Positions 16,419-25,987 of a stretch of DNA of 59,441 nucleotides are shown piece after piece. Origin of the DNA: Deltaproteobacteria bacterium (GTDB taxonomy: Bacteria; Desulfobacterota; Binatia; UBA12015); the NCBI GenBank assembly GCA_016874715.1, contig VGTK01000011.1:1-59441 (forward strand), written 5' to 3'. Each line of letters begins with the position of its first letter. The stretch's first letter is position 1. The translations under genes were made by a program, and so were the position numbers. Below the pieces are notes generated by a model that did not search any database, was not told where the DNA came from, and saw nothing but the letters and a program-made list of their open reading frames with translations.

Positions 16419-18478
16419 GAAGCACCTGGCAGGCTGAAGGTGAAGGTGGATCCGCTGCCGGGCGCGCTCGTCACCCAGATGCGGCCGCCGTGCAGCTCGA
16501 CGAGCCGCCTGGCGAGGCTCAGCCCGAGGCCGGTGCCCTCACCGCGGCGCGCGGCGTCGTCACCGACCTGGCGGAACTCCTCGAACACCGCTTGCTGGTC
16601 ATCGGGCGCGATGCCGATCCCGGTGTCGTGCACGGCGATCTCGAGCGCGCCGTCGCGACCGGCAGCGGACACCTCGACGAGCCCACCCGCGGGCGTGAAC
16701 TTGACGGCATTCGAGAGCAGGTTCACCAGCACCTGCTTGACCTTGCGCTCGTCGGCGACCACCTCGCCGAGGTCGTCGGCGATCGTGCAGCGCAGCTCGA
16801 CCCCGTTCCGGCTCGCGCGCTCGCGCACCAGCGTGAGCGCGTTGTCCACCGCCGCGGGCAGGTCGAAGGCCGATCGCTCGAGCTCCATCCGGCCTGCCTC
16901 GATCTTCGACAGATCGAGGATGTCGTTGATCAGCGACAGCAGGTGCCGGCCCGACTCGAGGATGTCCTGCACGTAGCCGGCCTGGCGCTCGTTCAGCTCG
17001 CCGAACATGCGCGCCTCGAGGAGCTGCGAGAAGCCGAGGATCGCGTTGAGCGGTGTGCGCAGCTCGTGCGACACGCTGGCGAGGAACTCGCTCTTGTGAC
17101 GGTCCGCGATCTCGAGCAGGCGCGACTTCTCGGACAGCTCGTCACCGCGGCGCGCGAGCGCCGCGGTGCGCTCCGCGATGCGCAGCTCGAGGCCACGGTT
17201 CAGCTCCTGCAGCTCGTCGAGCAGACGGCCGCGCTCGCGCACCGTCACCTCGAGGTCGTCGCGCAGGACGTTCACCCGGTCGGCAAGCCCGAGCGACAGC
17301 GTGATCGCGGTCGACAGCACGACCAGCCCGAAGGCGTTGTCGGTGAAGACGTTGCTCGGCAGGAAGCCGTAGCCGCGCAGCGCCCAGACGAACAGCGCCG
17401 AGATCGCGACCGTCCAGGTGAGGAGATAGTAGCGCGCCGGACGGTAGCCGGCGCGCCAGCAGCGGTAGCCCGCGACCAGCAGCAGCGTCGCCCCGGTCAT
17501 GCCGATACCGCCGTTCACCACGACGAACGAGCGTACGCTGCCGAACAGGGGCCAGAGGAGGCCTGCGGCAGCGGCGACGGCGAACCCGAGGAGCCAGCGA
17601 TCGAGCAGCGGCGCGTAGGTGCGCGTCACGAGGAAGCTCCGCGCGAACACCGCGGACATCATGAAGGAGAGCCCGGCCGCGATGTGGATCGCCCAGCGTG
17701 CCAGCGCGGGTGAGCGCGGGAACAGGTACTGGGTGCTGAAGCCGTTCAGCGCCGCGTGATACATGCCCCACGCGGAGATCAGCAGGACGTAGTGCAGGTA
17801 GCTGCGGTCGCGCAGCGTCAGCAGCAGCACCAGGTTGTAGACGATCAGGATCGCGAGGATGCCGTAGGTGAAGCCGTAGGTGAACGCCTCGCGGCGGCGC
17901 TTGTCGGCGAAGGCGGCGCCCGACCAGACCTCGAGCGGCAGCAGCATCGTGTCCTCGCCGGCGAAGCGCAGATAGACGGTCTCGTCGCGGCCCGGCACCA
18001 GCGGCAGCCGGAAGGTCGGGTTCCGGTAGGCGATCTCCCACGACGTGAACGGAATCAGGTCACCAGCGCGCCGCTCGGTGAAGCCGCCGCTGCCGTCCGG
18101 CAGGTACACGCTCACCCGGTCGACGACCGGCCAGCCGACCTCCACGAGCCAGCCGCCGTCGCCCGGCACGTCGGCGCGAAGCCGCAGCCGCGCCCAGTAG
18201 GTCGCGCCGGTGAGGCCAAAGTTCGGCACGCTCGCGCCGGCGAGCGCGAAGCGCGCCGCCGCCGGCCCCGTCGTGACGTCTGCGACCGTCAGCGTGCCGT
18301 CCGGGTCGGCGAGCACCTCGAGGTGCCCGGCGACGGGGTACGCACCGCGTGGGTCGGCGAGCACCAGCGGCGGGACCTCGCCGGCCCCGGCCGGCGCGAC
18401 GGGCGACGACGCCAGCGCCGTCAGCAAGGCGATCGTACGCCCCAGCGGAAGGAGACGGCTCGGAGTAGCGCGCTGCAC
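16415..18478 (-). CDS. 7TMR-DISM sensor histidine kinase
   Basis: 687 residues, GTG start, with a signal peptide. An extracytoplasmic 7TMR-DISM sensor domain (about 40-190) is followed by seven TM helices (about 200-400), a coiled coil (RDDLEVTVRERGRLLDELQEL) and a complete HisKA-HATPase. Motifs are H-box FLASVSHELRTPLNAILGFS, N-box VNLLSNAVKFTPAGG, G1 DTGIGIAPDD, G2 GEGTGLGLSLARRL. DISM domains often bind carbohydrates or other small ligands outside the cell. It is translationally coupled to the REC-REC-cyclase gene (4-base overlap). Confidence 0.92.
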   Translation of the reverse strand: MQRATPSRLLPLGRTIALLTALASSPVAPAGAGEVPPLVLADPRGAYPVAGHLEVLADPDGTLTVADVTTGPAAARFALAGASVPNFGLTGATYWARLRLRADVPGDGGWLVEVGWPVVDRVSVYLPDGSGGFTERRAGDLIPFTSWEIAYRNPTFRLPLVPGRDETVYLRFAGEDTMLLPLEVWSGAAFADKRRREAFTYGFTYGILAILIVYNLVLLLTLRDRSYLHYVLLISAWGMYHAALNGFSTQYLFPRSPALARWAIHIAAGLSFMMSAVFARSFLVTRTYAPLLDRWLLGFAVAAAAGLLWPLFGSVRSFVVVNGGIGMTGATLLLVAGYRCWRAGYRPARYYLLTWTVAISALFVWALRGYGFLPSNVFTDNAFGLVVLSTAITLSLGLADRVNVLRDDLEVTVRERGRLLDELQELNRGLELRIAERTAALARRGDELSEKSRLLEIADRHKSEFLASVSHELRTPLNAILGFSQLLEARMFGELNERQAGYVQDILESGRHLLSLINDILDLSKIEAGRMELERSAFDLPAAVDNALTLVRERASRNGVELRCTIADDLGEVVADERKVKQVLVNLLSNAVKFTPAGGLVEVSAAGRDGALEIAVHDTGIGIAPDDQQAVFEEFRQVGDDAARRGEGTGLGLSLARRLVELHGGRIWVTSAPGSGSTFTFSLPGAS

Positions 18479-18554
18479 GGCGGACTCGGCGACGCCGCAA
18501 AGGGTTGCCTACCGGCGCGGGCCGGTCAAGCCGCCCCGCCCATCGTTCATTGCG

Positions 18555-18571
18555 ACCGAACGTCGTTCGGT
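18555..18571. promoter_or_regulatory. perfect 17-bp palindromic operator, site 1
   Basis: ACCGAACG (18555-18562), one central base, CGTTCGGT (18564-18571). Size and symmetry are those of TetR-type operators. A second near-perfect site lies 74 bases downstream and a third precedes another secreted beta-helix gene at 45018. Confidence 0.65.
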
Positions 18572-18628
18572 TCCGTACCGCTCCCCGGGCCGCGATCGGC
18601 GCGCCCGGCGGCGCTCGGGCCACGGCGC

Positions 18629-18645
18629 ACCGAACGACGTTCCGT
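18629..18645. promoter_or_regulatory. 17-bp palindromic operator, site 2 (one mismatch)
   Basis: ACCGAACG, central A, CGTTCCGT: same spacing as the site at 18555 with one changed base in the right arm. It ends 61 bases before the ATG of the large beta-helix gene, where promoter or leader would be. Confidence 0.6.
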
Positions 18646-18706
18646 CGAAGCTCTTGCCTACCGTGCAGAGGTGCCGCTTCGTCCTTGCAGCGGCTCGGAG
18701 GACACC

Positions 18707-21700
18707 ATGCGATCCTGCCTGCGCGTCACGCTCATCCTCACGATCGTCGTCGCGGCGCTGGCCGCGGGCCACGCAGCCCCGGCCCTGGCGCGCGACTACC
18801 ACGTCGACACGACGGCCGATGATCCCACCCTCGGCACGTGCGACGAGGACGCGCCGGTCGCCGACTGCAGCCTGCGCGGCGCACTGGCCGATGCGAACGC
18901 TCGGCCGGACACGGAGGAGAGCACCATCTACCTGCCGTCCGGCACCTACCTGCTCACGACCCCGACCCCCTGCGTCTTCCGTACCTACCAGCTCGGCACC
19001 CACGGGCTGACGACGACCGCCCTGTGCATCGCCGGCCGGATCACGCTGCGCGGCAGCCAGGGTGTCGCGTCGTCGGTGATCATCGACGGCAACTCGAGCG
19101 ACCGGGTGGTCCTGGTCGGCAACGACGCGCCCGCGCGCATCGAGCACGTGACGATCCGCGGCGGTGCACAGCAAGGCGGCACCCTGATCGGCGGCGGCGG
19201 CGGGGTCAACAACGGCGGCGACCTGACCCTCCTCGACTCGGTCGTCACCGCCAACTCGGCGCGCGCCGGCGGTGGCGGCGTGTACAGCTCGGGGACGCTG
19301 CGCGTGCGCCGCTGCCGCATCGCCAACAACACGTCGGCCGGTCCCGGGGGCGGCGTGGAGGTCTCCTCGTTCAACGTTCCCGTCGACGCCTCGATCCTCG
19401 ACTCCACGATCGCGAACAACACCTCGGCCGAGCAGCAGGGCGGCGGCATCTTCGTCTACGGCGGCAACAACGGCGGCACGACGGAGATCAAGCGCAGCAC
19501 GATCTCGGGCAACGAGGCGACCTTCCAGGGCGGCGGTGGCATCTGCGTCGCGGGCAACCGTCAGACGGTGAACATCGAGAGCTCGACGATCAGCGGCAAC
19601 CGCGCCGGCTGGTACTACGGCGGCGGCCTGTGGAGCACCGGCGTCCTGAACGACGTCCACCTGCGCAACGTGACGGTCAGCAACAATCGCTCGCAGGACG
19701 CGAGCGGCACGCGCGGTGGGGCAGGCGGCGTCGCGAACGACGAGGCGAGCATCATGACGTTCGGCAACACCGTCGTCGCGGGGAACTTCGCGCCCGACTT
19801 CGCGCCCGACTGCTACGACGGCGGTCGGGCCACCAGGATCGGCTCGGACGGCTACAACATCATCGGCAACCAGGGGCCCGGCGGCGACGGCGGCACGTAC
19901 TGCGACCTGACCACGGCCGACGGCGACCAGCTCAACGTCGACCCGCAGCTCGAGCCGCTACGCGACAACGGCGGCCTCACCGAGACGCACGGCACCGTGC
20001 TCGGCAGCCCGGCGATCGACGGCGGTGCACCGAGCGGCTGCCGCGACACGGGCGGCAACGTGCTGACCGGCGACCAGCGCGGCGAGCCGAGCCCGACCGA
20101 CGGTGACGGAGACGGCGCCGCGCGCTGCGACGCCGGCTCGTACGAGAACGGCGGCGGCTTCGGCGTCGGCGAGGTCGTGCCGCCGAACGGCGGCAACGGC
20201 GGTGCGGTTTGCGCGTTGATCCACGGCCGCGGCTTCGCCGACGGCACGACCGTCAAGCTCACCCGGCCCGGTGCGCCGGACATCGCAGGATCGCCGGTCA
20301 ACGTCAGCGACGACGGTACGGTGATCGCGACCTCGTTCGATCTCGCCGGTCGCGCGACCGGCGACTACGCGATCGAGGTCGAGAATCCAGACGCGACGAC
20401 GACCGTCCGCTCGAGCGCGTTCACGGTCGAGGCGGGCGGACAACCCGACGTCTGGGCGGAGATCATCGGACCGCTGTCGCTCCGCCGCGGCCGCTGGACG
20501 CGCTTCTTCTTCGTGTACGGCAACCGCGGCAACGCCGACGCGCTCGGCGTGCCGATCCAGATCGCGGCGGCACCCGGCGTCGGCCTGCAGCTGAGCTTCT
20601 CGGCCGGGCCCCCGCCAGCGAATCCCGATCAGGTGTTCACCGACTGGAGCACGATCAGCACCGCGGTCGATGCGCGGCCGGTCACCGACTACACGGTGTA
20701 CCCGTTCCTGCTGCCGATCGTGCCGGCGGGCTACACCGGCTCGCTCGAGTTCCGCGTCAACCTGCCGGCCGACGTGCCGGGTGCGACGCCCCTCCTGGTG
20801 CCGTTCATCGGTGCGCCGGTCGCCCGCCCGGACGGCCCCGACGCGGACATCGAGCCCGATGTCGATGCCGAGTACGTGCAGCACCACGTCGACAACGCGC
20901 TCCGCTACGCGCGCGACGTGCTCGCCATCACGCCGCCGACCGACCTCGCGTTCATGACGGGGTACGTGGGCGCGCAGCTCGGACGCATGGTGCGGCTCGG
21001 CGGCGAGGCGTGGATCACCACCTTCGGCGAGCCCGACGGCGACGGCAGCGGCAGCGGCGGCGGCGGGGCAGGCAGCGCGGACGGCACCAAGGCCGGCGGC
21101 GACGACTCCTCGCCGGTGCGCTGCCTCGAGCCCTGCGTGACGATCGACGTCATCACGAGCACCGCGGTGGAGAACGGCAACCCGCCGCCGCCGATCCCGG
21201 TCGCCGGCGGTGGAGCCGGCTGCAGCGGCGACCGCGTGAACGGCTGCCCGTCGAAGAAGCGCTGGCCCGGCGGCCGGCAGTGCGCGTGTCCGCCGCCGAC
21301 CGACCCGGTCGCGCCGTTCGATCCCAACGGCAAGTTCGGCTCGGCGATGGGCACCGGCTACGTCTCGGACGACGAGCCGCTGCGCTACACGATCCTGTTC
21401 GAGAACGACCCCGTGCTGGCGAGCGCAGCAGCGCAGGAGGTTCTGATCACCGACGCGCTCGACGCGGACAAGCTCGACCTCGACACGTTCAGCCTGGGCC
21501 CGATCGTGTTCGGCAACCGGCAGGTGTTCCCGCCGGCGGGCGTGCAGGACTTCTTCACCGACGTCGACCTGCGCCCGGAGCAGAACCTCATCGTGCGCAT
21601 CCGTGCCCTGCTCGAGCGCGCGACCGGCGTCGTCACCTGGCGCTTCATCTCGCTCGACCCCGAGACGCTCGACTTCCCCGAGGACGCGCTGGCCGGGTTC

Positions 21701-22708
21701 CTGCCCCCGAACGTGAACCCGCCCGCGGGCGACGGCGGTGTCTCGTTCACCGTCAAGGCGAAGCCGCTGCTGCCGAGCGGCACGCAGGTGTGCAACGACG
21801 CGGACATCGTCTTCGACACGAATCCACCGATCATCACGCCGGCCTGGTGCAACGGCATCGACCGCGATCCGCCGCAGAGCGCCGTCGCTGCACTGCCTCC
21901 GGTGAGCAGCAGCACCGACATCGCGCTGTCCTGGAACGGCAGCGACGTCGGCTCGCGCATCGTCGAGTACCAGGTGTTCGCGTCGACCGACGGCGGCCCG
22001 TACGAGCTGGTCGTGCCGGGGACGCTCGACACCCAGGCGACCTTCTCCGGCGTCGCGGGTCGGAGCTACGCGTTCTACAGCGTCGCGCGCGACGACGCCG
22101 GCAACGTCGAGGCGGCGCCGCCCGCGCCCGACGCGACCACCCGCGTCGGCACGCCGGTGTCGGCGCGCAACATGGCGGTGACCGTCCTGCGCGGCCCCAA
22201 GCGCGCCACGTTCAAGGAGGGCAGCACGAGCGCTGCGCAGCGCTTCGCCGTCGTCCTGCAGAACCGCGGGGCGACGCCCGAGGTGATCCCCGACGCGGCA
22301 GCGCTCGCGGCGCTGGTGCGGCTCGAGCTCGAGAGCATCGCCTCACCCGCCTGCACGCCGGCCCCGGTCGTGAGCCTGAAGCCGATCAAGGCGCGGCAGT
22401 TCCCGATCCGGCTGAAGCCGAAGGGCAAGCGCGCGGTGCTGTTCGAGGCACGCCTCGCCTGCGCCGGGGATCCGGCGAAGGGGCCGGGGCACGAGGATTA
22501 CCGCGTGACGGCGCGCGTCGACCTCGCCGCGCTCGCCGGCGTCGACGGGTATGCGCAGGACGACGTCTGCCCGCGTCGCGTGTCGCCGCCCGGCGTGCCC
22601 GTTCCGAATCTCGACGGCAGCATCCTCGACAAGGGCTGCGGCGCGCGTCTCGCCGACGGCACGTTCGGCGGCCCGGTGCTGCTCGACGTGGTGCTGAAGC
22701 CGCGCTGA
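18707..22708 (+). CDS. large secreted beta-helix surface protein (CSLRGAL / choice-of-anchor type)
   Basis: 1333 residues from ATG 18707; GGAGGA sits just upstream, ruling out the longer frame. A signal peptide ends at ALARD. The mature protein opens with CSLRGALADANA (about residue 54), the mark of POMP-like/CSLREA proteins, then a right-handed beta-helix with GGGG- and NN-rich turns to about 400, and the DGGAPSGCRDTGGN end motif. IPT-like and CARDB-like beta domains follow, then a DPNGKFGSAMGTGYVSD module with FENDP and ITDALDADKLDLDTF, and a fibronectin-III-like domain (about 1050-1150). No membrane anchor is evident at the C-terminus. Two palindromic operators precede it. Confidence 0.85.
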   Translation: MRSCLRVTLILTIVVAALAAGHAAPALARDYHVDTTADDPTLGTCDEDAPVADCSLRGALADANARPDTEESTIYLPSGTYLLTTPTPCVFRTYQLGTHGLTTTALCIAGRITLRGSQGVASSVIIDGNSSDRVVLVGNDAPARIEHVTIRGGAQQGGTLIGGGGGVNNGGDLTLLDSVVTANSARAGGGGVYSSGTLRVRRCRIANNTSAGPGGGVEVSSFNVPVDASILDSTIANNTSAEQQGGGIFVYGGNNGGTTEIKRSTISGNEATFQGGGGICVAGNRQTVNIESSTISGNRAGWYYGGGLWSTGVLNDVHLRNVTVSNNRSQDASGTRGGAGGVANDEASIMTFGNTVVAGNFAPDFAPDCYDGGRATRIGSDGYNIIGNQGPGGDGGTYCDLTTADGDQLNVDPQLEPLRDNGGLTETHGTVLGSPAIDGGAPSGCRDTGGNVLTGDQRGEPSPTDGDGDGAARCDAGSYENGGGFGVGEVVPPNGGNGGAVCALIHGRGFADGTTVKLTRPGAPDIAGSPVNVSDDGTVIATSFDLAGRATGDYAIEVENPDATTTVRSSAFTVEAGGQPDVWAEIIGPLSLRRGRWTRFFFVYGNRGNADALGVPIQIAAAPGVGLQLSFSAGPPPANPDQVFTDWSTISTAVDARPVTDYTVYPFLLPIVPAGYTGSLEFRVNLPADVPGATPLLVPFIGAPVARPDGPDADIEPDVDAEYVQHHVDNALRYARDVLAITPPTDLAFMTGYVGAQLGRMVRLGGEAWITTFGEPDGDGSGSGGGGAGSADGTKAGGDDSSPVRCLEPCVTIDVITSTAVENGNPPPPIPVAGGGAGCSGDRVNGCPSKKRWPGGRQCACPPPTDPVAPFDPNGKFGSAMGTGYVSDDEPLRYTILFENDPVLASAAAQEVLITDALDADKLDLDTFSLGPIVFGNRQVFPPAGVQDFFTDVDLRPEQNLIVRIRALLERATGVVTWRFISLDPETLDFPEDALAGFLPPNVNPPAGDGGVSFTVKAKPLLPSGTQVCNDADIVFDTNPPIITPAWCNGIDRDPPQSAVAALPPVSSSTDIALSWNGSDVGSRIVEYQVFASTDGGPYELVVPGTLDTQATFSGVAGRSYAFYSVARDDAGNVEAAPPAPDATTRVGTPVSARNMAVTVLRGPKRATFKEGSTSAAQRFAVVLQNRGATPEVIPDAAALAALVRLELESIASPACTPAPVVSLKPIKARQFPIRLKPKGKRAVLFEARLACAGDPAKGPGHEDYRVTARVDLAALAGVDGYAQDDVCPRRVSPPGVPVPNLDGSILDKGCGARLADGTFGGPVLLDVVLKPR

Positions 22709-22721
22709 GGCGGCCGTCCGC

Positions 22722-23684
22722 TCACGGCAGCAGCACGATCTTCCCGGCCGAGCCCGGCTCCATCACCTCGCGGTGCGCGCGCGCCGCCTCGGCGAGCGGC
22801 AGCTCACGTCCGATCAGCGGACGCAGCGAGCCGTCGTCGAGCCCGGCGCCGATCGCGACGTAGGCCCGGCGCAGGTCCGGGGCCGGCGCGTTCACCAGCG
22901 ACATGCCGAGGATCGACGCATCGACGCGCATGGTGAGGCGCGGCTCGAACTCGAGCGCGCCGCGGCTGCCGATGACGACGATGCGCCCGTAGCGCGCGAG
23001 CGCGTCGAAGTCCTTCACGAGGTTCACGTTGGCGAGCATCTCGAGGATCACGTCCACGCCGCGACCGCCGGTGAGATCGCGAACACGCGTCAAGTAATCG
23101 GGCGCATGGTGGTCGACGACGTGGTGCGCGCCGAGCTCCCGCACGCGCTGCCGGCCCTCGTCGGTGCCGCCGGTGCCGATCACCGTGACGCCCGCGGCGC
23201 GCGCGAGCTGCACGGCAGCCGAGCCGACGCCGCCGCTCGCGCCGTGCACCAGCAGCGTCTCGTCGGGAAGAATGCGCGCCCGCTGGAACAACCCGCGATA
23301 CGCGGTCGCCCACGGGATACCGATCGCCGCGCCCGCCTGGAAGGTCACGTGCTCGGGCAGCGGGTAGACGTCGGCCGCGCTGGCGAGCGCCTTCTCGGCG
23401 TAGGAGCCGGTGAAGGCGCGGCTGGTGAACACGCGATCGCCCGCCTTCACGCCGGAGACGTCGGCACCGACCGCGTCGACCACGCCGGCCGCGTCGCCGC
23501 CTGGCGTGTACGGCAGCGGTGCACCGTAGCCCTGCTGTCCGGCGCGGATGTACGTCTCGACCGGGTTCACACCGGCCGCGTGCACGCGGATGCGCACCTG
23601 TCCGGCCGCGGGCTGCGGCTCGGGGACGTCACGCAGCTCGAGTACCTCCGGTCCGCCGTGCTTCTCGACGCGAATCGCCTTCAT
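22722..23684 (-). CDS. zinc-independent NADPH:quinone oxidoreductase (zeta-crystallin type)
   Basis: 320 residues from ATG 23684, chosen over 23732 because GGGAGGGA lies 8 bases upstream. The MDR fold is clear: MKAIRVEKHGGPEVLELRDV, HAAGVNPVETYIRAG, LVHGASGGVGSAAVQLARAAG (NADPH Rossmann motif) and GRIVVIGSRGALEFEP. The Cys ligands of zinc alcohol dehydrogenases are absent. It reduces quinones or enones with NADPH. It is convergent with the beta-helix gene, 13 bases from its stop. Confidence 0.92.
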   Translation of the reverse strand: MKAIRVEKHGGPEVLELRDVPEPQPAAGQVRIRVHAAGVNPVETYIRAGQQGYGAPLPYTPGGDAAGVVDAVGADVSGVKAGDRVFTSRAFTGSYAEKALASAADVYPLPEHVTFQAGAAIGIPWATAYRGLFQRARILPDETLLVHGASGGVGSAAVQLARAAGVTVIGTGGTDEGRQRVRELGAHHVVDHHAPDYLTRVRDLTGGRGVDVILEMLANVNLVKDFDALARYGRIVVIGSRGALEFEPRLTMRVDASILGMSLVNAPAPDLRRAYVAIGAGLDDGSLRPLIGRELPLAEAARAHREVMEPGSAGKIVLLP

Positions 23685-24026
23685 CGCCGTGTCCCTCCCG
23701 ACCGATCGTCGTACGACTTGACGACCCTGCATCTATCCCCGCCGCCGGCGCGATGGTAGCGTCGCGCGCATGGCGCAGGCCCCCCGGCCGGCGCAGCCGA
23801 CGAGACCGTCACGCTCGCGGCACTGCCCGACGTGCGCGTCCCGGTGGCGTCGATCCTGCCGCCCGCAGACGCCGCCGTTGCCGAAGACTGACCTTCGTCG
23901 ACCACGACCGCGGACGTTCCGATCGAGCGTTCCGGTCGGGACGCAGGTCGCGCAGGATCGAGATCGCGTCACGCGTCCTGGCGCCGCTTCACGGCGCAGC
24001 ACCCGCGCGATCTCGCGCGCGCGGGC
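23685..24026. other. intergenic region with a possible 3' gene remnant
   Basis: On the plus strand 23793-23890 reads ADETVTLAALPDVRVPVASI and LPPADAAVAED then stop, which looks like the C-terminus of a real protein, but the only nearby ATG (23770) is in another frame. It may be a decayed small gene. Nothing else is recognisable. Confidence 0.3.
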
Positions 24027-25622
24027 TCACTCCTCGTACGTCAGCAGGAACTCGCCCTCGGCCGCGTTCGCACCGTCCCAGCACTGCACGATCACCTGCG
24101 CGTCGGCGTCGACGATGCTCACCGTCTCGGCCTTGCAGTGCGTGGCCGAGCCGGAGCCCGACCCCGCCACGGTGACGTGGACGTTGCCGTTCGCACCGAA
24201 GCTGCCCATGAGCCCGAGGCGCGCGGCGTAGCGGCCGACCCCCAGGCGCGAAACGCTGTTCGCCGCCCCAGCCGAGTTGTACTCCTCGGCCGGACCGACC
24301 TCGGGCATCGCCGGGTTGCGCATGCGCAGGTAGGCGCCGTTCACCACGAAGAACGGGGCCAGCGGGGCGTTGCGGAACACCGACAGCGTGAACTGCGCGT
24401 CGGCCGTCGAGCCGGCCGCGTTCCGGCAGTCGACGTCGACACCGAAACGCCCGTCGACGTCGAGGCCGTATTCGAGCACGCGGCACCGGGCGAGGCCCTC
24501 GCCGTACGCCGACACCATGACGCCGACGTCCGTCCCGGTCGCGATCCCCGGCAGGGTCGCGCGGTACGTGCCGACCGCCAGGCGCTCCACCGTGTTCAGG
24601 GATCCGGTGACGTTGTACTGGTAGAGGGTGTCGGGGACGTACTCGTTCTCCGACGCCTCGTCCGCCCACAGGAACGCGCGCAGGTCGCTGCCGGGCGCGG
24701 GCTGCGTCCACACCACGTCGAAGCGCGCGTCGGCGGCGGCGCCGGCTGCGTCGAAGCAGCGTACCGCCACGTTCATCGCACCCATGTTCAGGAACCACGA
24801 GGACACGACGCACGAGCTCGCGTCGCTCTGACGCCCGCTCACGTGCGCGATGCCACCCGCGCCTCCGGCTTCGAGACCGCCGAGCACGACCACGTACCGC
24901 CCCACGCCGTCGCGCTCCACCGCGTTCGGCTGGTTCGCCGAGTTGACCGATCCGCTCGGCGCGTAGGCTGCGGCGCTCTCCTGGTCGGCGAAGCCCCACG
25001 CCGTGCGCAGCACCGCCGGCGGGCACGTCGGTCGGCCACCCGAGCCGCACGTGCCGGCGACCTGGAAGCTCTGCGACGCCTGCTCCCAGACGAGGAACGC
25101 GCCCTGGTCGGCGGCGGGGAAGTCGCGCAAGAACCCGAGGCCGCTTGCCCCGGACAGGAACGGCACGCCGAAGCTCGACGTGCGGAACGTGGCGCGGGCG
25201 AACTCGACGCCGGCGTCGCGCACCACGATCTCGTGCTCCCCGTCGGCGAGGAGCCCGAAGTTGTAGAGCACTCCCCAGCCGTTGTTCGCGTCGCCGCACA
25301 CCGGAATCGTGTCGGCCCGGGATGTGCCGTAGGCCGCCTGGATCGCGGCACCGCCGTCGATCGACAGCGTGATCGCGGTCGGTCCACCGGCGGTGCACTT
25401 CCAGCCCGACAGCACGCCGATACCGCTCTTCGCGGCGCCGGACTGCGGGTTCTCGAGCACGCCCTCGGCGCGGACGTCCGTCGCCGGAAGCAGGATGCCG
25501 GCGACGGCGAGCGCCCCGAAGGTCGCCGCACGTGCCCTGCGGCGCCACGTGCTTCTGCTCGCGGAATGCCCGGCCGGCCCCGTCTGGTGCCTGCAGGCGG
25601 TTTCGCGTCGCGACTCGTCCAC
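24027..25622 (-). CDS. secreted protein with IgG-like N-module and three C-terminal repeats
   Basis: 531 residues from GTG 25622, preceded by GGGGGAGG at ideal distance; ATG 25670 is an alternative. A long signal region ends near ATDVRAEG. The N-module (LENPQSGAAKSGIGVLSGW...ADTIPVCGDANNGWGVLYN) is a known secreted-protein domain type of proteobacteria. Three tandem units of about 100 residues follow (about 205-305, 306-410, 411-531). Each holds a V/N-rich turn, GVGRYxVxLxGL, a G-rich strand, a conserved Cys, and VxCxDAAGxxADxxF. The function is unknown, probably a cell-surface or extracellular binding protein. Confidence 0.75.
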   Translation of the reverse strand: MDESRRETACRHQTGPAGHSASRSTWRRRARAATFGALAVAGILLPATDVRAEGVLENPQSGAAKSGIGVLSGWKCTAGGPTAITLSIDGGAAIQAAYGTSRADTIPVCGDANNGWGVLYNFGLLADGEHEIVVRDAGVEFARATFRTSSFGVPFLSGASGLGFLRDFPAADQGAFLVWEQASQSFQVAGTCGSGGRPTCPPAVLRTAWGFADQESAAAYAPSGSVNSANQPNAVERDGVGRYVVVLGGLEAGGAGGIAHVSGRQSDASSCVVSSWFLNMGAMNVAVRCFDAAGAAADARFDVVWTQPAPGSDLRAFLWADEASENEYVPDTLYQYNVTGSLNTVERLAVGTYRATLPGIATGTDVGVMVSAYGEGLARCRVLEYGLDVDGRFGVDVDCRNAAGSTADAQFTLSVFRNAPLAPFFVVNGAYLRMRNPAMPEVGPAEEYNSAGAANSVSRLGVGRYAARLGLMGSFGANGNVHVTVAGSGSGSATHCKAETVSIVDADAQVIVQCWDGANAAEGEFLLTYEE

Positions 25623-25987
25623 GGTGGCCTCCCCCGCCCGGTTGCGAGAAAAACCGGACAGTCTGGACATCGGCCGGTCCGTGCGTCCGGACGAGAGCGC
25701 GCCCGCCCTGGCACTCGCTCTCATCCGCCGACGAACCGGCGAGGCGTGAAGCGGATGCCCCCCACCCAGCTTCGACGCCTCGCCGGCCCGTCGATCCGGG
25801 CGACGCCAGCGATGCAACTGCAGCCGCGAGCCGGGTGCGATGCAAACGGCGCGCCAAGGGCACGACGTGCAGAACCCGCGTGAATCCTGGTCTTCACACT
25901 CGCGCCGCGCGGTAGCCCTGCCCGGGCCATGGGCAGATGCGCGCAGCAGGGCAGACACGGCCGCGCGACGGCCGTCCGACCGCAGCG
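25623..25987. other. intergenic region, nothing recognised
   Basis: It is 365 bases between two minus-strand genes and should contain the promoter of the secreted repeat protein. One short hairpin (CTGCCC / GGGCAG, about 25919-25936) lacks a T-run. No convincing reading frame was seen. Confidence 0.4.

Noticed and set aside
25919..25936. CTGCCC/GGGCAG hairpin as terminator
   Set aside because: Short stem and no T-run.
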